From: Bacteroidota bacterium
GTDB lineage: Bacteria > Bacteroidota > Bacteroidia > 2-12-FULL-35-15
DNA length: 38,278 bases
Direction: 5' to 3'
NCBI GenBank assembly: GCA_023251835.1
Contig: JAHEXZ010000030.1
Coordinates: 1-38,278 of the forward strand
Position numbers and translations under genes: made by a program. Shown here piece by piece: positions 25,056 through 33,695 of this stretch (position 1 is its first letter; every line of letters begins with the position of its first letter). A model generated the notes under the pieces. That model was not told the origin of the DNA. It worked only from the letters and a program-made list of their open reading frames with translations, and ran no database searches.

Positions 25056-26915
25056 TTAATGGCACGTAACTTCTGTTGTTGGAATAATACTTAAAGTTGT
25101 TCCCACACTTCCGGAAGAAAAAGGCCCGGTAATAGTGGTACTATTTGTAAATTGAAATACTTTATTGGATGAAGCAGTAATGGAAGTACCTGTTCCAATA
25201 TCTATATCTGTATACACGTTATTGGAATTGTGATTGTTGTACAGCGTTTGTGTACTGGTGGTAGCTGTGCTTCCACCCCAGGTACCTGGCCCTACATCAT
25301 TTGGTCTTAATGCATCCTGCAAACTATATACTTCATTGGCAGTTAAAGCTCCTGTACTTTTATTAAACGCCAGGTACATACTTGTTTCTTTCTGGATAGT
25401 ACAACTGTATGTTCCGGATGTACCAATTGCTGTATTTCCTGTGGCAAATTTGAAGAGCATATCCGCACTGCTTGGATCTACATTATTGAAATTAATTTTA
25501 AAAGTATTGGTACTGTTGTCTGCTCCCCGCGGACTTTGTTCGTTCTGATTCATTATTAAAACCCTTATTTCGGTTGCCGTTGAGCAGGCCAAGGCTTTGT
25601 AATTTGTTCCTGTACTTCCATAATTATTTGGAAAATAGGTTCCGGTAAAATTTTTCGCCAATAGTTGATAATGCCAATAGGTGGATAAAGATGTTGGTGT
25701 GATGGATGACGATGCTGTTCCCTTGGTCATACCTAAATCACTACCATTTCCATCACTTAGTCCATCTCCACCATGCTCATGAATACTCCAGGGATTCACA
25801 AATTCTACCTGAGCATTACCGGTATTCGTACCATTTTTTAAAATGGCTGAAAACATATCTGCAAAGTACTGACCTGCAAAAAACGACCTTGGTCCCAAAC
25901 CTATCGTAGAATTTGTTAATTCATCTCCTTCAATGGGTGTTGGTGGATTTTTCCAGTCAATATTCATTTCGGTGATTGCGTATGTCAGGGCATTTGCCCC
26001 TGTTCGGGAATGAGCCGTATTTGCAGTACTGAGCAAAGTTTGCAGACTATCTAAATCAGTTGTAAAGCCACCATTAGGATATGCAATGGAATTGCTGCGG
26101 TAAGTAGCATAATTGCCTGAATTTATACCACTCATATCTCCATAATTACCTCCTGCGTACGTATGAAAATCTACTGCGTCAACGTAATAATAGGTATGGC
26201 CAGGCACTTTTCCTGTGATATCATCAGTACCTCCGATTAAACTATCTAAAATAGGGTGACCAAGACTATCAACGGCAGCAAAATAAGATAATGCGGGCGC
26301 TACAATACGAATGGTAGAATCTGCAGTTTTCATTTGAACGGAATAATCTTTAATTTTATTTGCTATTTCGTAAGCAAAGTATTTTTTACTGCCCGGAGGA
26401 TGTCTGTAAAGGTCCCATTCATTGCCGATGGAATAATAGATTGTTGTACCTGGATAAGCTATCTTGACATTTGTAACAAGGGTTTTAGCATTCACTGCAG
26501 TAAAAGTAAAACCGGCAGAAGCAAATGGAACCTGAACCAAAAACTTAGCGGAGGAATTAACATTTTTTACTTTTTTGATTGCAAGTATGTAATCATTGTT
26601 TGTTGTATCGGTTCCAATGGCGGTACCGTACTTATCATAACCGTTGCCTCCAATCCTATATAACGATATACCTCCTTGCTGAACCAAGGTTTCCACATTC
26701 GGGTAATTAACAGCGCCACCGGGAATACCTGTTCCCGAATTAAGGTACTGATAAGGCATCCAGTAATTGATACCAAAAAAATTTGCCGGTATGGTTTGTG
26801 CATAAATATTTTGTGCATAAAAGCATAACATGCATATTACGAATGTAAAATGTCTTATCCATCGGCAATGATGCAACTTACGCTTTATAGTTGGTTTGTT
26901 TTCTTTTTTTATCAT
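25056..26915 (-). CDS. Secreted glycoside-hydrolase-like protein (clan GH-A type)
   Basis: 619 residues with an N-terminal signal sequence (hydrophobic FTFVICMLCFYAQNIYAQ, cleavage near 40). Residues about 45-430 resemble a TIM-barrel glycosidase: FFGINYWMP, the acid/base Glu166 in YSIGNEWDLY preceded by Asn165, VDAVDFHTYAG, and the nucleophile candidate Glu316 in YAITEMNIDW. The remainder (VLIMNQNEQSPRGADNS, NFNNVDPSSADM, TSMYLAFNKSTGALT) looks like a beta-sandwich. These features fit clan GH-A (arabinofuranosidase/xylosidase-like), but the exact family and substrate are uncertain. No type IX sorting domain is present, unlike its neighbours, and the C-terminus ends abruptly at TEVTCH, so the export tag may have been lost. 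A ~60-bp piece resembling this gene recurs at 28738. Confidence 0.72.
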   Translation of the reverse strand: MIKKENKPTIKRKLHHCRWIRHFTFVICMLCFYAQNIYAQTIPANFFGINYWMPYQYLNSGTGIPGGAVNYPNVETLVQQGGISLYRIGGNGYDKYGTAIGTDTTNNDYILAIKKVKNVNSSAKFLVQVPFASAGFTFTAVNAKTLVTNVKIAYPGTTIYYSIGNEWDLYRHPPGSKKYFAYEIANKIKDYSVQMKTADSTIRIVAPALSYFAAVDSLGHPILDSLIGGTDDITGKVPGHTYYYVDAVDFHTYAGGNYGDMSGINSGNYATYRSNSIAYPNGGFTTDLDSLQTLLSTANTAHSRTGANALTYAITEMNIDWKNPPTPIEGDELTNSTIGLGPRSFFAGQYFADMFSAILKNGTNTGNAQVEFVNPWSIHEHGGDGLSDGNGSDLGMTKGTASSSITPTSLSTYWHYQLLAKNFTGTYFPNNYGSTGTNYKALACSTATEIRVLIMNQNEQSPRGADNSTNTFKINFNNVDPSSADMLFKFATGNTAIGTSGTYSCTIQKETSMYLAFNKSTGALTANEVYSLQDALRPNDVGPGTWGGSTATTSTQTLYNNHNSNNVYTDIDIGTGTSITASSNKVFQFTNSTTITGPFSSGSVGTTLSIIPTTEVTCH

Positions 26916-27049
26916 AATTATAAAGATTTAAGATTAATTATTTTTTTTCAACATCACTGGCCATATATGTTATGGGCTTTCGCCTCGTAATTTTTTATCT
27001 ATAAACTGTTTTTAGCTATTAAAAATCCTTTCTAATCGAATATTAGCTC

Positions 27050-27077
27050 TTGAGCTTAAATACCAAAACTACCTTTG
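27050..27077 (+). promoter_or_regulatory. Bacteroidota-type promoter of the beta-propeller gene
   Basis: TACCTTTG at 27070-27077 matches the -7 consensus TAnnTTTG exactly, with TTG at 27050-27052 as a -33 element and a 17-base spacer. Predicted start near 27083, just before ATG 27096. Divergent from the glycosidase-like gene at 26915. Confidence 0.65.
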
Positions 27078-27095
27078 GAAATTAAATAGCTGATT

Positions 27096-28517
27096 ATGAA
27101 ATATTTTTTATATATTCTTTTCTGTATACAATTTTTCTTTTCTTGTTATGCACAAGCTCAATGGTCAATAGTCGGAAGTCCCAGTTTTTGTAATCTGTTT
27201 GCCGATTTTATATTCATTGCTATTGCTCCAAATGAAGAACCTTACGTAGTATATAGGGATGATTATGGACGAGGCTGGTCAAAAAAATTCAATGGAAACG
27301 ACTGGATCACATTAAGTGTTAATGGCTTCTCCGTGTCTGATGTAAGTTGCACAACCATGACATTTGATACCATGGGAACTCCTTATGTCGCCTATATGGA
27401 TGGTACTCCAGGACAAGGATATAGAGCCACCGTCAAGAAATTTGATGGAAACAATTGGATAGCCGTTGGTTCACCACTTTTTACTCTTGGTGCAGCAAGC
27501 TACGAATCAATTGCAATTGATGGTAATAATATTCCTTTTGTTGCTTTTCGCGATGTATTTTATAACTACAGAGCCTCCGTAATGAAATTTGACGGAACTA
27601 ATTGGATATATGTTGGTTCCCCGGGTTTTTCACCCCTCGGAAATGACGCGGGTGGGGCATTATACACCTCACTTGCCATTGATAAAAATACCAATACACC
27701 CTACCTTGCCTATTCCAATTTTAGCGATGGTTTCAAAGCCACCGTTTTAAAATTTGACGGAACCAATTGGGTAAATGTAGGTTCGGGAGTTGTTTCATCA
27801 GGTTCGGCAAACAACACTTGCATTGTTATTGATAGCTATGGTACACCTTATATAGCGTATGATGATGGTGCTCACAACGGAAAAGCTACCGTAATGAAGT
27901 TTGATGGAACCAATTGGATCCCAGTTGGTACTGCCGGCTTCTCACCCGGCATGGTACAATACATTTCACTTGCATTAGACAAAAACAATGTGCCTTACGT
28001 GGTTTTTGAAGACTATTCAAACGGTAACAAAGCATCTGTAATGACTTTTGATGGCAGCAACTGGGTGTTTTTAGGTAATGCCGGGTTTTCGCCAAGAAAA
28101 GCCATGTACACAACAATAGCAGTTGATAGTAACAACACAGTATATATTGCTTATGAAGGGTACGATGATAGTAGCACTCCAACTTATACTGCAACTGTTA
28201 TGAAGTTTACAGATATTCCAACCAGCATAAATAAAGTTGAAAACAAATCTTCTTTTAATGTTTATCCAAACCCCACAAGCAGAATAATTACAATTACTAT
28301 AACCACTACAACCCCCAGGCAAGAATATGTACTTAAGGTCAATGATACTTCCGGCAAAACAGTTTATACAGAGAACTTAAAAGATGTTTCCAATGCCTTT
28401 ACCAAACAAATTGATTTAAGCCAATTTCCCAAAGGAATATACTTTGTAAAGTTGCAACAGCAAGTTTCATCTGCAAAAATACCTGCAAGAGAAACAAAAA
28501 AAATAGTGCTTCAATAA
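27096..28517 (+). CDS. Secreted beta-propeller-like repeat protein with type IX sorting domain
   Basis: 473 residues. Signal peptide at 1-21 (FLYILFCIQFFFSCYAQAQ). Residues about 22-375 are roughly seven 50-residue repeats of the pattern KFDGTNW(I/V)xVGSxGF ... IAID(K/S)NNxPYVAY ... G(Y/K)(K/R)ATVMKF, which would fold as beta-propeller blades. The last ~90 residues (NKVENKSSFNVYPNPTSR ... FPKGIYFVKLQ ... KKIVLQ) are a type IX (Por) C-terminal sorting domain, so it is exported to the cell surface or medium. No catalytic residues or binding sites can be identified. It has its own promoter at 27050. A diverged copy of part of the blade region lies at 29408-29645. Confidence 0.88.
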   Translation: MKYFLYILFCIQFFFSCYAQAQWSIVGSPSFCNLFADFIFIAIAPNEEPYVVYRDDYGRGWSKKFNGNDWITLSVNGFSVSDVSCTTMTFDTMGTPYVAYMDGTPGQGYRATVKKFDGNNWIAVGSPLFTLGAASYESIAIDGNNIPFVAFRDVFYNYRASVMKFDGTNWIYVGSPGFSPLGNDAGGALYTSLAIDKNTNTPYLAYSNFSDGFKATVLKFDGTNWVNVGSGVVSSGSANNTCIVIDSYGTPYIAYDDGAHNGKATVMKFDGTNWIPVGTAGFSPGMVQYISLALDKNNVPYVVFEDYSNGNKASVMTFDGSNWVFLGNAGFSPRKAMYTTIAVDSNNTVYIAYEGYDDSSTPTYTATVMKFTDIPTSINKVENKSSFNVYPNPTSRIITITITTTTPRQEYVLKVNDTSGKTVYTENLKDVSNAFTKQIDLSQFPKGIYFVKLQQQVSSAKIPARETKKIVLQ

Positions 28518-28737
28518 TTTCAGGATGTCAAAGAACAAAAAATAAAAAATGAAAATTTAAAAATTTGAAAGTTCCTCTTAGCTTTTTTTGTGCCAAAAAT
28601 CGCATTGCAGCTAAAATTAAATAACAGCAATGGTTTCAAGGCAACCACTCGTTTTGCCTGAATGGGTATTTTTTGTCCCATTTTGGGGAATATGGGGAAC
28701 TTTTTTACCCACTGGGCACTTTGTCGTGAAAATTGAT

Positions 28738-28799
28738 GGCAAAGTTACTGTGCTGTTGTCTGCTCCCCGCGGGCTTTGTTCGTTCTGATTCATTATTAC
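28738..28799 (-). pseudogene. Fragment resembling the glycosidase-like gene
   Basis: About 60 bases strongly similar to 25501-25560, encoding on the minus strand the same MNQNEQSPRGADNST peptide as the glycosidase-like protein. Flanking protein similarity stops on both sides, and the frame continues into unrelated residues. It is directly joined at about 28800 to a fragment of another secreted protein on the opposite strand. The 220 bases before it (28518-28737) hold no gene. Confidence 0.65.
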
Positions 28800-28800
28800 G

Positions 28801-29361
28801 TATGGAAATGCCGGTAATATCTGTGCTACCAATAATGGTTATTATACCAGCAACCCAGGTTTTATCAACTGTTTTGATGGCCAAGGGAACTTACAATGGT
28901 CAAAAGTTGTTAATGGTGCTACCAACTACGCAATGGCAAGTGCTGGTACAGATGTTTATATTACCGGTAGCTATAACGGTACAATAAATTTTGATACCTG
29001 TATGCTAAGCAGTAGCACAAGCCAGATGTACATTGCAAAATTAGGGGCAACAGCCATTATAACAGGCATAAAAAAAAATGAAAGCAACAGCAGTTTATTC
29101 ATCGTTTATCCCAGCCCCGGCAACGGCCTGTTTACAATACAGTTTGTGCCGGAAAGTGAACATGCAGTTTATACCTATTGTATAACAAACACTACAGGAC
29201 AAACACTATATACCGAAACAGTAAAACCAGCAGGTGCTGTGTATAGCAAACAGCTTGATTTAAGCCATTTACCCAAAGGCAGCTATTTTGTAAACCTGTA
29301 TAATTGTTCCTCTTCCAATTCAAAGCAACCGAAAGAGTGCAGAAAATTAGTGCTTCAATAA
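28801..29361 (+). pseudogene. 5'-truncated type IX secreted protein
   Basis: From 28801 the frame reads YGNAGNICATNNGYYTS, NCFDGQGNLQWSKVVNGATN, SAGTDVYITGSYNGTINFDT and then a complete type IX sorting domain (SSLFIVYPSPGNGLFTIQFV ... LPKGSYFVNLYN ... CRKLVLQ) to the stop at 29361. The propeller-like repeats (DGQGNLQW...YITGSYNG) are those of SBBP-type beta-propeller proteins. There is no signal peptide or plausible start upstream: the region before 28801 is the glycosidase-like fragment on the other strand. An internal ATG at 28933 exists, but the product would not be exported. Confidence 0.75.
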
Positions 29362-29407
29362 TTCAATATGACAAAGAACAAATGCGCGCTGCAAATTGAA
29401 AAAATTA

Positions 29408-29645
29408 AACCAACTGGGTAAATGTAGGTTCCGGGGTAGCTTCCTCAGGTTCGGCAAACAGCACTTGTATTGTTATTGATAGCTATGGAACACCTTACGT
29501 AGGGTATGATGATGGCGCTCACAATGGAAAAACTACTGTAATGAAGTTTGACGATATCAACTGGCTGCCGGTTGGTACAGCAGGTTTCTCACCCGGTATG
29601 GTACAATACATTTCACTTGCAATAGACAAAAACAATGTGCCTTAT
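29408..29645 (+). pseudogene. Duplicated blade fragment of the beta-propeller gene
   Basis: Bases 29408-29644 align without gaps to 27761-27997 of the intact gene, at about 85% identity by eye, and still read open (TNWVNVGSGVASSGSAN ... DSYGTPYVGYDDGAHNG ... GFSPGMVQYISLAIDKNNVPY), but have no start, signal peptide or sorting domain. A decayed partial paralogue. The 116 bases after it contain nothing recognisable. Confidence 0.8.
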
Positions 29646-29761
29646 AATTCTACTCCGGCAATGGGCTGTTAATAATGGAACTGAGCAAATGAGGCAGGAT
29701 ATTGCATGAATTATACTGAACAAACTTGTTTAGCCGGTGAATAAAACAGCAAAAAACCGAA

Positions 29762-29932
29762 TCACATAGCAGTTAAAATTACTAAGAGCAGGCCAAACCC
29801 GCCAATAAAAGACAATGCAATTAATGTAAGCCCAACCCGGTAATAAAGTTTATTTTTAAAAATATTTCCCCTTATAAGTAAACCTACAGTAAGAGAAACA
29901 ACCAGCCAAACAATTCCAAAAATAAAAGGCAT
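29762..29932 (-). CDS. 56-residue small membrane protein
   Basis: Hand-found ORF, ATG at 29932 to TGA at 29762. Two transmembrane helices (IFGIVWLVVSLTVGLLI and LTLIALSFIGGFGLLLVILTA) are joined by a short basic loop (RGNIFKNKLYYR). No family recognised. It is divergent from ric, and the upstream region has a Crp/Fnr-type palindrome plus TAAATTCG, a one-mismatch -7 element, at the right distance, so it is likely expressed. Shared regulation suggests a role in NO or anaerobic physiology, for example as an accessory of a membrane enzyme; this is inference. Confidence 0.6.
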   Translation of the reverse strand: MPFIFGIVWLVVSLTVGLLIRGNIFKNKLYYRVGLTLIALSFIGGFGLLLVILTAM

Positions 29933-29954
29933 ATTTTACATTCAATTTTTTTTA

Positions 29955-29999
29955 CGAATTTATATACCATCTGTGTGCCTGTTATATGATTCATATCAT
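29955..29999 (-). promoter_or_regulatory. Crp/Fnr-type promoter of the 56-aa gene
   Basis: Palindrome ATGATTCATATCAT (29986-29999, TGAT-N4-ATCA, centre 29992.5) and, reading the minus strand, TAAATTCG (29962-29955) as a near-consensus -7. Predicted start site near 29951, about 41.5 bases from the box centre and 19 bases before the ATG. Good class II geometry. Confidence 0.6.
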
Positions 30000-30088
30000 A
30001 AATCCGGATAGAAAATAATTTTTTATAATCAATATTTTATACAAAATAAGGCAATGTAGTAATCAGAAAATCAAGAAGTTATTCTAAT

Positions 30089-30135
30089 AATATGACATGT
30101 GTCATATTTATTTTTAGTTCTTGTTCTGATCTTTG
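30089..30135 (+). promoter_or_regulatory. Crp/Fnr-type promoter of ric
   Basis: Inverted 8-bp arms AATATGAC (30089-30096) and GTCATATT (30101-30108) with spacer ATGT: a TGAC-N4-GTCA box centred at 30098.5. GATCTTTG at 30128-30135 is one mismatch from TAnnTTTG; the start would lie near 30140, 41.5 bases from the box centre. The leader to ATG 30196 is then about 56 bases. Confidence 0.65.
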
Positions 30136-30195
30136 TATAGAAAAATCAGATAATTCTTTATATCATTCTTTATAACTAATCTAAATAAAATTAAC

Positions 30196-31149
30196 ATGGA
30201 AACAGCAAATGTTCTTGATGTTACGGTAATAGAACCCCGTTTGAAACATCCCACTATTTTTCAAAAATTTGATGCGCTTGAAAAGGGCGAATCTTTTGTA
30301 ATTCATAATGACCATGATCCCAAGCCATTGTATTATCAATTATTGGCCGAGAGAGGTAATACTTTTACCTGGCAATATCTTGAAGAAGGCCCTCAATGGT
30401 GGAAAGTAAAAATCGGGAAATTAAAAGCCGGTGAAAAAGAACCCACCATTGGTGAATTAGTTACAAAAGACTTCCGCAAAGCAGAAGTATTTAAAAAATT
30501 TGGTCTTGATTTCTGTTGTGGTGGTAAAAAAACGCTGACTAAAGCCTGCGCTGAAAAAGGACTTGATGTAGTACAAATAGAAAAAGAACTTAAAGAAATA
30601 GATGAACAACCTGCTAAATCTTCACAGGATTATACAAGTTGGGATTTAGGTTTTCTTGCCGATTATATAATAAACACACACCATAAATATGTTTTACAGT
30701 CCATGCCTGTTATTTTTGAATATACTCAAAAAGTAGCTAAAGTGCATGGCGATAACCATCCGGAAGCGATAGAAATAGCCAATACCTTTTTAAAGGTTGT
30801 TGACGAACTTAACCGTCACATGATGAAAGAGGAAAATGTACTTTTTCCTTATATCAAACTATTAGCGTCAGCCAAAAAAGATGGGGAAAATATTCAACCG
30901 TCACCATTTGGAACAATAGAAAATCCTGTCAGAATGATGGAACATGAACACGACATGGTAGGTGAATGGATGGAAAATATTAATAAGTTATCTGGTGGCT
31001 ATACTCCTCCTGCTCATGCTTGTACTACATTCCGTTTATCGTATGCTAAACTAAAAGAGTTTGAAGACGATCTTCATCAGCATATACACTTAGAAAACAA
31101 TATTCTTTTCCCAAAAGCCATAGCTTTGGAAAAAGAGCTGTTAGGTTAA
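30196..31149 (+). CDS. ric: Iron-sulfur cluster repair di-iron protein, DUF2249 fused
   Basis: 317 residues in three parts. Residues about 5-75 are a DUF2249-type module (FDALEKGESFVIHNDHDPKP, FTWQYLEEGPQWWKVKI). Residues about 84-135 are the ScdA_N segment with the paired Cys107-Cys108 (TIGELVTKDFRKAEVFKK, then GLDFCCGGKKTL). Residues about 150-310 are the hemerythrin-like di-iron domain with ligands in YIINTHHKYV, LNRHMMKEENVLFPYI, MMEHEHDMVG and DLHQHIHLENNILFP. Ric/YtfE/ScdA repairs Fe-S clusters damaged by nitric oxide or peroxide. It leads a cluster with a DUF1858/DUF2249 protein, a heme-copper-like membrane protein and a SufT-like protein, and has a Crp/Fnr-type box 97 bases upstream. 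Confidence 0.93.
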   Translation: METANVLDVTVIEPRLKHPTIFQKFDALEKGESFVIHNDHDPKPLYYQLLAERGNTFTWQYLEEGPQWWKVKIGKLKAGEKEPTIGELVTKDFRKAEVFKKFGLDFCCGGKKTLTKACAEKGLDVVQIEKELKEIDEQPAKSSQDYTSWDLGFLADYIINTHHKYVLQSMPVIFEYTQKVAKVHGDNHPEAIEIANTFLKVVDELNRHMMKEENVLFPYIKLLASAKKDGENIQPSPFGTIENPVRMMEHEHDMVGEWMENINKLSGGYTPPAHACTTFRLSYAKLKEFEDDLHQHIHLENNILFPKAIALEKELLG

Positions 31150-31167
31150 TTTCTAACTTATCTAACA

Positions 31168-31992
31168 ATGGATATATCAGCAAACACCAAAATTTCAGAG
31201 CTTATTAAAGCTAATCCGGCTTCCATAGATGCCATTGTATCTATTAATAAGCACTTTGAAAAGTTACGTAACCCTATATTGAGGAAAATACTTGCCTCAA
31301 GGGTTACTATTGCTGATGCTGCTAAAATAGGAGGGTGTACAGTAAATGATTTTTTTAAAAAGCTCGCTCCGCTTGGATTTACAGTGAGTACAGATGCTAC
31401 CCCTAAAATAGATGAATCAGGCACCCTTAAAGAAAAGCCTGATTTTATGAAACAAATAAGCACAAAAAAAATTATTACACTTGATGTACGCCCGGACATA
31501 GCATCCGGCAAAGACCCATTTCAGAGAATAATGCAGAAGGTATCAGCCCTGTCACCGGATGATGTATTACTCATCATTAACACGTTTGAGCCTGTTCCTT
31601 TAATAAATATTTTGAAAAAAAAGGAATTTGAACATTACACTGAAATTGATGCAGATAAAGTTGTACATACCTATCTGAAGCCCGGTGCTGATAAGAAAAT
31701 AACTCTATCTACAGAAATTGATACGCCAACAATTCACGAAGCTAAGGTATTTGAAGAAAAGCTAAATCATTTTACCGGCCGGATAAAAGAAATAGATGTG
31801 AGAGATATGGAAATGCCAATGCCAATGATGACCATTTTGCAGGAACTGGAAACACTTCCTGAGGGGATGGCCCTATTTGTACATCACAAAAAGGTGCCTC
31901 AGTATTTATTACCCGAATTAAAAGAAAGAAATTTTTCATGGCTTATTAAAGAGGTGGAAACAGGCAACGTAAAACTTTTAATATACAGATAA
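31168..31992 (+). CDS. DUF1858 plus tandem DUF2249 protein
   Basis: 274 residues starting 18 bases after ric. Residues about 1-75 look like DUF1858 (TKISELIKANPASIDAIV, TIADAAKIGGCTVNDFFKKL), a module often found on NO- or sulfur-linked regulators and Ric neighbours. Two DUF2249 units follow, one at about 105-180 (ITLDVRPDIASGKDPFQRIM) and a second at about 205-274 (IKEIDVRDMEMPMPMMTIL, ending NVKLLIYR). The family has no proven chemistry; a TusA-like fold and a role in redox or sulfur/iron handling are assumed. Its stop overlaps the next start as TAATG, so translation is coupled with the membrane protein. Confidence 0.85.
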   Translation: MDISANTKISELIKANPASIDAIVSINKHFEKLRNPILRKILASRVTIADAAKIGGCTVNDFFKKLAPLGFTVSTDATPKIDESGTLKEKPDFMKQISTKKIITLDVRPDIASGKDPFQRIMQKVSALSPDDVLLIINTFEPVPLINILKKKEFEHYTEIDADKVVHTYLKPGADKKITLSTEIDTPTIHEAKVFEEKLNHFTGRIKEIDVRDMEMPMPMMTILQELETLPEGMALFVHHKKVPQYLLPELKERNFSWLIKEVETGNVKLLIYR

Positions 31993-33275
31993 TGCAAACC
32001 CAGGGTATAAAGAAAGCACCATCTGCCAGTGTTGTTATTCCACACTATTTGTTTGGAGCGGTTTCCTTCTTAGTTTGTTCTGTGCTCATTGTTTTTTCAA
32101 CGGATGCCTTTTCAGGGCATTATTTTCATCCCAAGCTTTTATCCATCACCCACTTAATGGCTTTAGGGTGGGGCAGCATGATTATTTTTGGAGCATTATA
32201 CCAGTTGTTACCTGTTATACTTGACACTCCGCTTTACAATGAATCACTTGCTAAAATTACTTTCGGCATTTTTGCAGCAGGTAGTATTTATCTGGCATTT
32301 TCCTTCTGGAATTTCTATGTTGGAATTCATATCCAGATTGCTTCCTGCTTAATTTTAACAGCGTTTATTCTTTTTACATTCAACATCATTCAAACAGCAA
32401 GGAACATACCTAAATGGCCAATAGAAGCTGATTTTATAGTTACTTCTACAGTATGGCTTTTACTTACGGGTATTGTTGGAATATTGATGGCATTTAATTT
32501 CCGGTATGCTTTTCTTCCAAAATCACACTTGCTATTTTTAAAGATACATGCACATTTGGGCATAGCGGGCTGGTTTGTTTTGCTTATAATTGGGGTAGCA
32601 TCCAAACTTATTCCCATGTTTCTTCTTTCACATCAGTTGAACAAAAAAAAATTAAGCTATTCATACTATTTTATAAACATTGGATTAATTGCATTGAGTG
32701 CCGATTTATTTTTTTATGAAGGCAGCCGTCTTCTTACAATATATGCAGGAAGTATCTTAACCGGAATTCTTTTTTTTATAACTTATCTTTTTGATGCCTT
32801 TAAAGAAAGGGCACGAAAAAAATTAGATGTGGGGCTCAAACATTCATTTCTGGCATTTATTATTTTTTTATTACCTCTGTTTCTGGGTGTTATTTTCAGT
32901 ATAAAATCCTCAACTAATGGTGAAACATTACAGCAGGTTTATCTGATTTATGGCATTGCAATATTTTTTGGTTTTATAACTTCATTGATTCTCGGGCAAA
33001 CCTTTAAAACGCTTCCTTTCATTGTATGGTTATATAAATACCAGAAACGTGCCGGTAAAGAAAAAATACCACTTCCTAAGGATTTATATTCGGAAAAACT
33101 TGCTACTTTGCAATTCATAGTATATATAATTGCATTAATAACAACAATAGCAGGAGTACTGCTTAACAGAATGCCTTTAGCCCGAACAGGAGCTGTATTA
33201 CTGCTGCTTACTGCTATACTTTATAATCTGAACGTTTTTAAAATAGTATTCATTCGCACAGTTCCAAAAAGTTAA
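31992..33275 (+). CDS. Heme-copper oxidase subunit I-like membrane protein
   Basis: 427 residues with about 12 transmembrane helices. Histidines sit in helix positions reminiscent of cytochrome oxidase/nitric oxide reductase subunit I: SITHLMALGWGSMIIFGALYQL early on and FLKIHAHLGIAGWFVLLIIG in the middle, with MFLLSHQLNKK next. It lacks many of the usual CcoN/NorB copper and heme ligands and is shorter, so it is a distant homologue rather than a terminal oxidase; NnrS-like NO response proteins are an alternative, though their WHAHEMLFG motif is absent. Position between DUF2249 and SufT-like genes behind an Fnr-type promoter supports NO or heme-related work in the inner membrane. Confidence 0.72.
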   Translation: MQTQGIKKAPSASVVIPHYLFGAVSFLVCSVLIVFSTDAFSGHYFHPKLLSITHLMALGWGSMIIFGALYQLLPVILDTPLYNESLAKITFGIFAAGSIYLAFSFWNFYVGIHIQIASCLILTAFILFTFNIIQTARNIPKWPIEADFIVTSTVWLLLTGIVGILMAFNFRYAFLPKSHLLFLKIHAHLGIAGWFVLLIIGVASKLIPMFLLSHQLNKKKLSYSYYFINIGLIALSADLFFYEGSRLLTIYAGSILTGILFFITYLFDAFKERARKKLDVGLKHSFLAFIIFLLPLFLGVIFSIKSSTNGETLQQVYLIYGIAIFFGFITSLILGQTFKTLPFIVWLYKYQKRAGKEKIPLPKDLYSEKLATLQFIVYIIALITTIAGVLLNRMPLARTGAVLLLLTAILYNLNVFKIVFIRTVPKS

Positions 33276-33279
33276 TTGT

Positions 33280-33609
33280 ATGGAAACATTTAATGAAGCA
33301 AATAAAATTGAAATAGAAACATACGATATTCTTAAAACCGTTATCGATCCGGAGTTGGGGATAAATATTATTGATTTAGGTCTTATTTACAAAATAGAGT
33401 ATGATAACCACAACGGAACAATAAAAATAGAAATAACTCTTTCTACAAAAGGATGTCCTATGGGTGATGTAATTATGGATAATATTCATAGTAAGATTGG
33501 AGAAAAATTCCCAACTTTAAAGCTAAATTTGTCACTTGTCTGGGAACCAGCCTGGTCACCGGATTTGGTAACTCCTGCAGGCAGAAAAGCATTAGGAATG
33601 AGTTATTAG
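33280..33609 (+). CDS. SufT/MIP18-family metal-sulfur cluster assembly factor
   Basis: 109 residues beginning just four bases after the membrane protein stop. It has the DUF59 pattern VIDPELGINIIDLGLIYKI and LSTKGCPMGDVIMDNI with the conserved Cys, followed by LSLVWEPAWSPDLVTPAGRKAL. MIP18/PaaD/SufT proteins help insert Fe-S clusters into client enzymes. Together with ric this suggests a unit devoted to building and repairing Fe-S proteins under NO stress. It is the last gene of the cluster; a palindromic element follows. Confidence 0.92.
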   Translation: METFNEANKIEIETYDILKTVIDPELGINIIDLGLIYKIEYDNHNGTIKIEITLSTKGCPMGDVIMDNIHSKIGEKFPTLKLNLSLVWEPAWSPDLVTPAGRKALGMSY

Positions 33610-33617
33610 TAAGTATC

Positions 33618-33685
33618 TATACTGAGCGAATGAGTTTGTAAGTTTTGCAAACCCGATAGCGATTAGGTCATTCAGCCGAAGTATA
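33618..33685. repeat. Imperfect inverted repeat, REP-like or terminator
   Basis: Outer arms TATACT (33618-33623) and AGTATA (33680-33685), then GAATGA (33628-33633) and TCATTC (33668-33673), then GTTTG (33634-33638) and CAAAC (33648-33652). The folded structure directly follows the SufT-like gene and may end its transcript. The segmented arms also resemble dispersed Bacteroidota repeats. Confidence 0.5.
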
Positions 33686-33695
33686 CAAGCAAATG

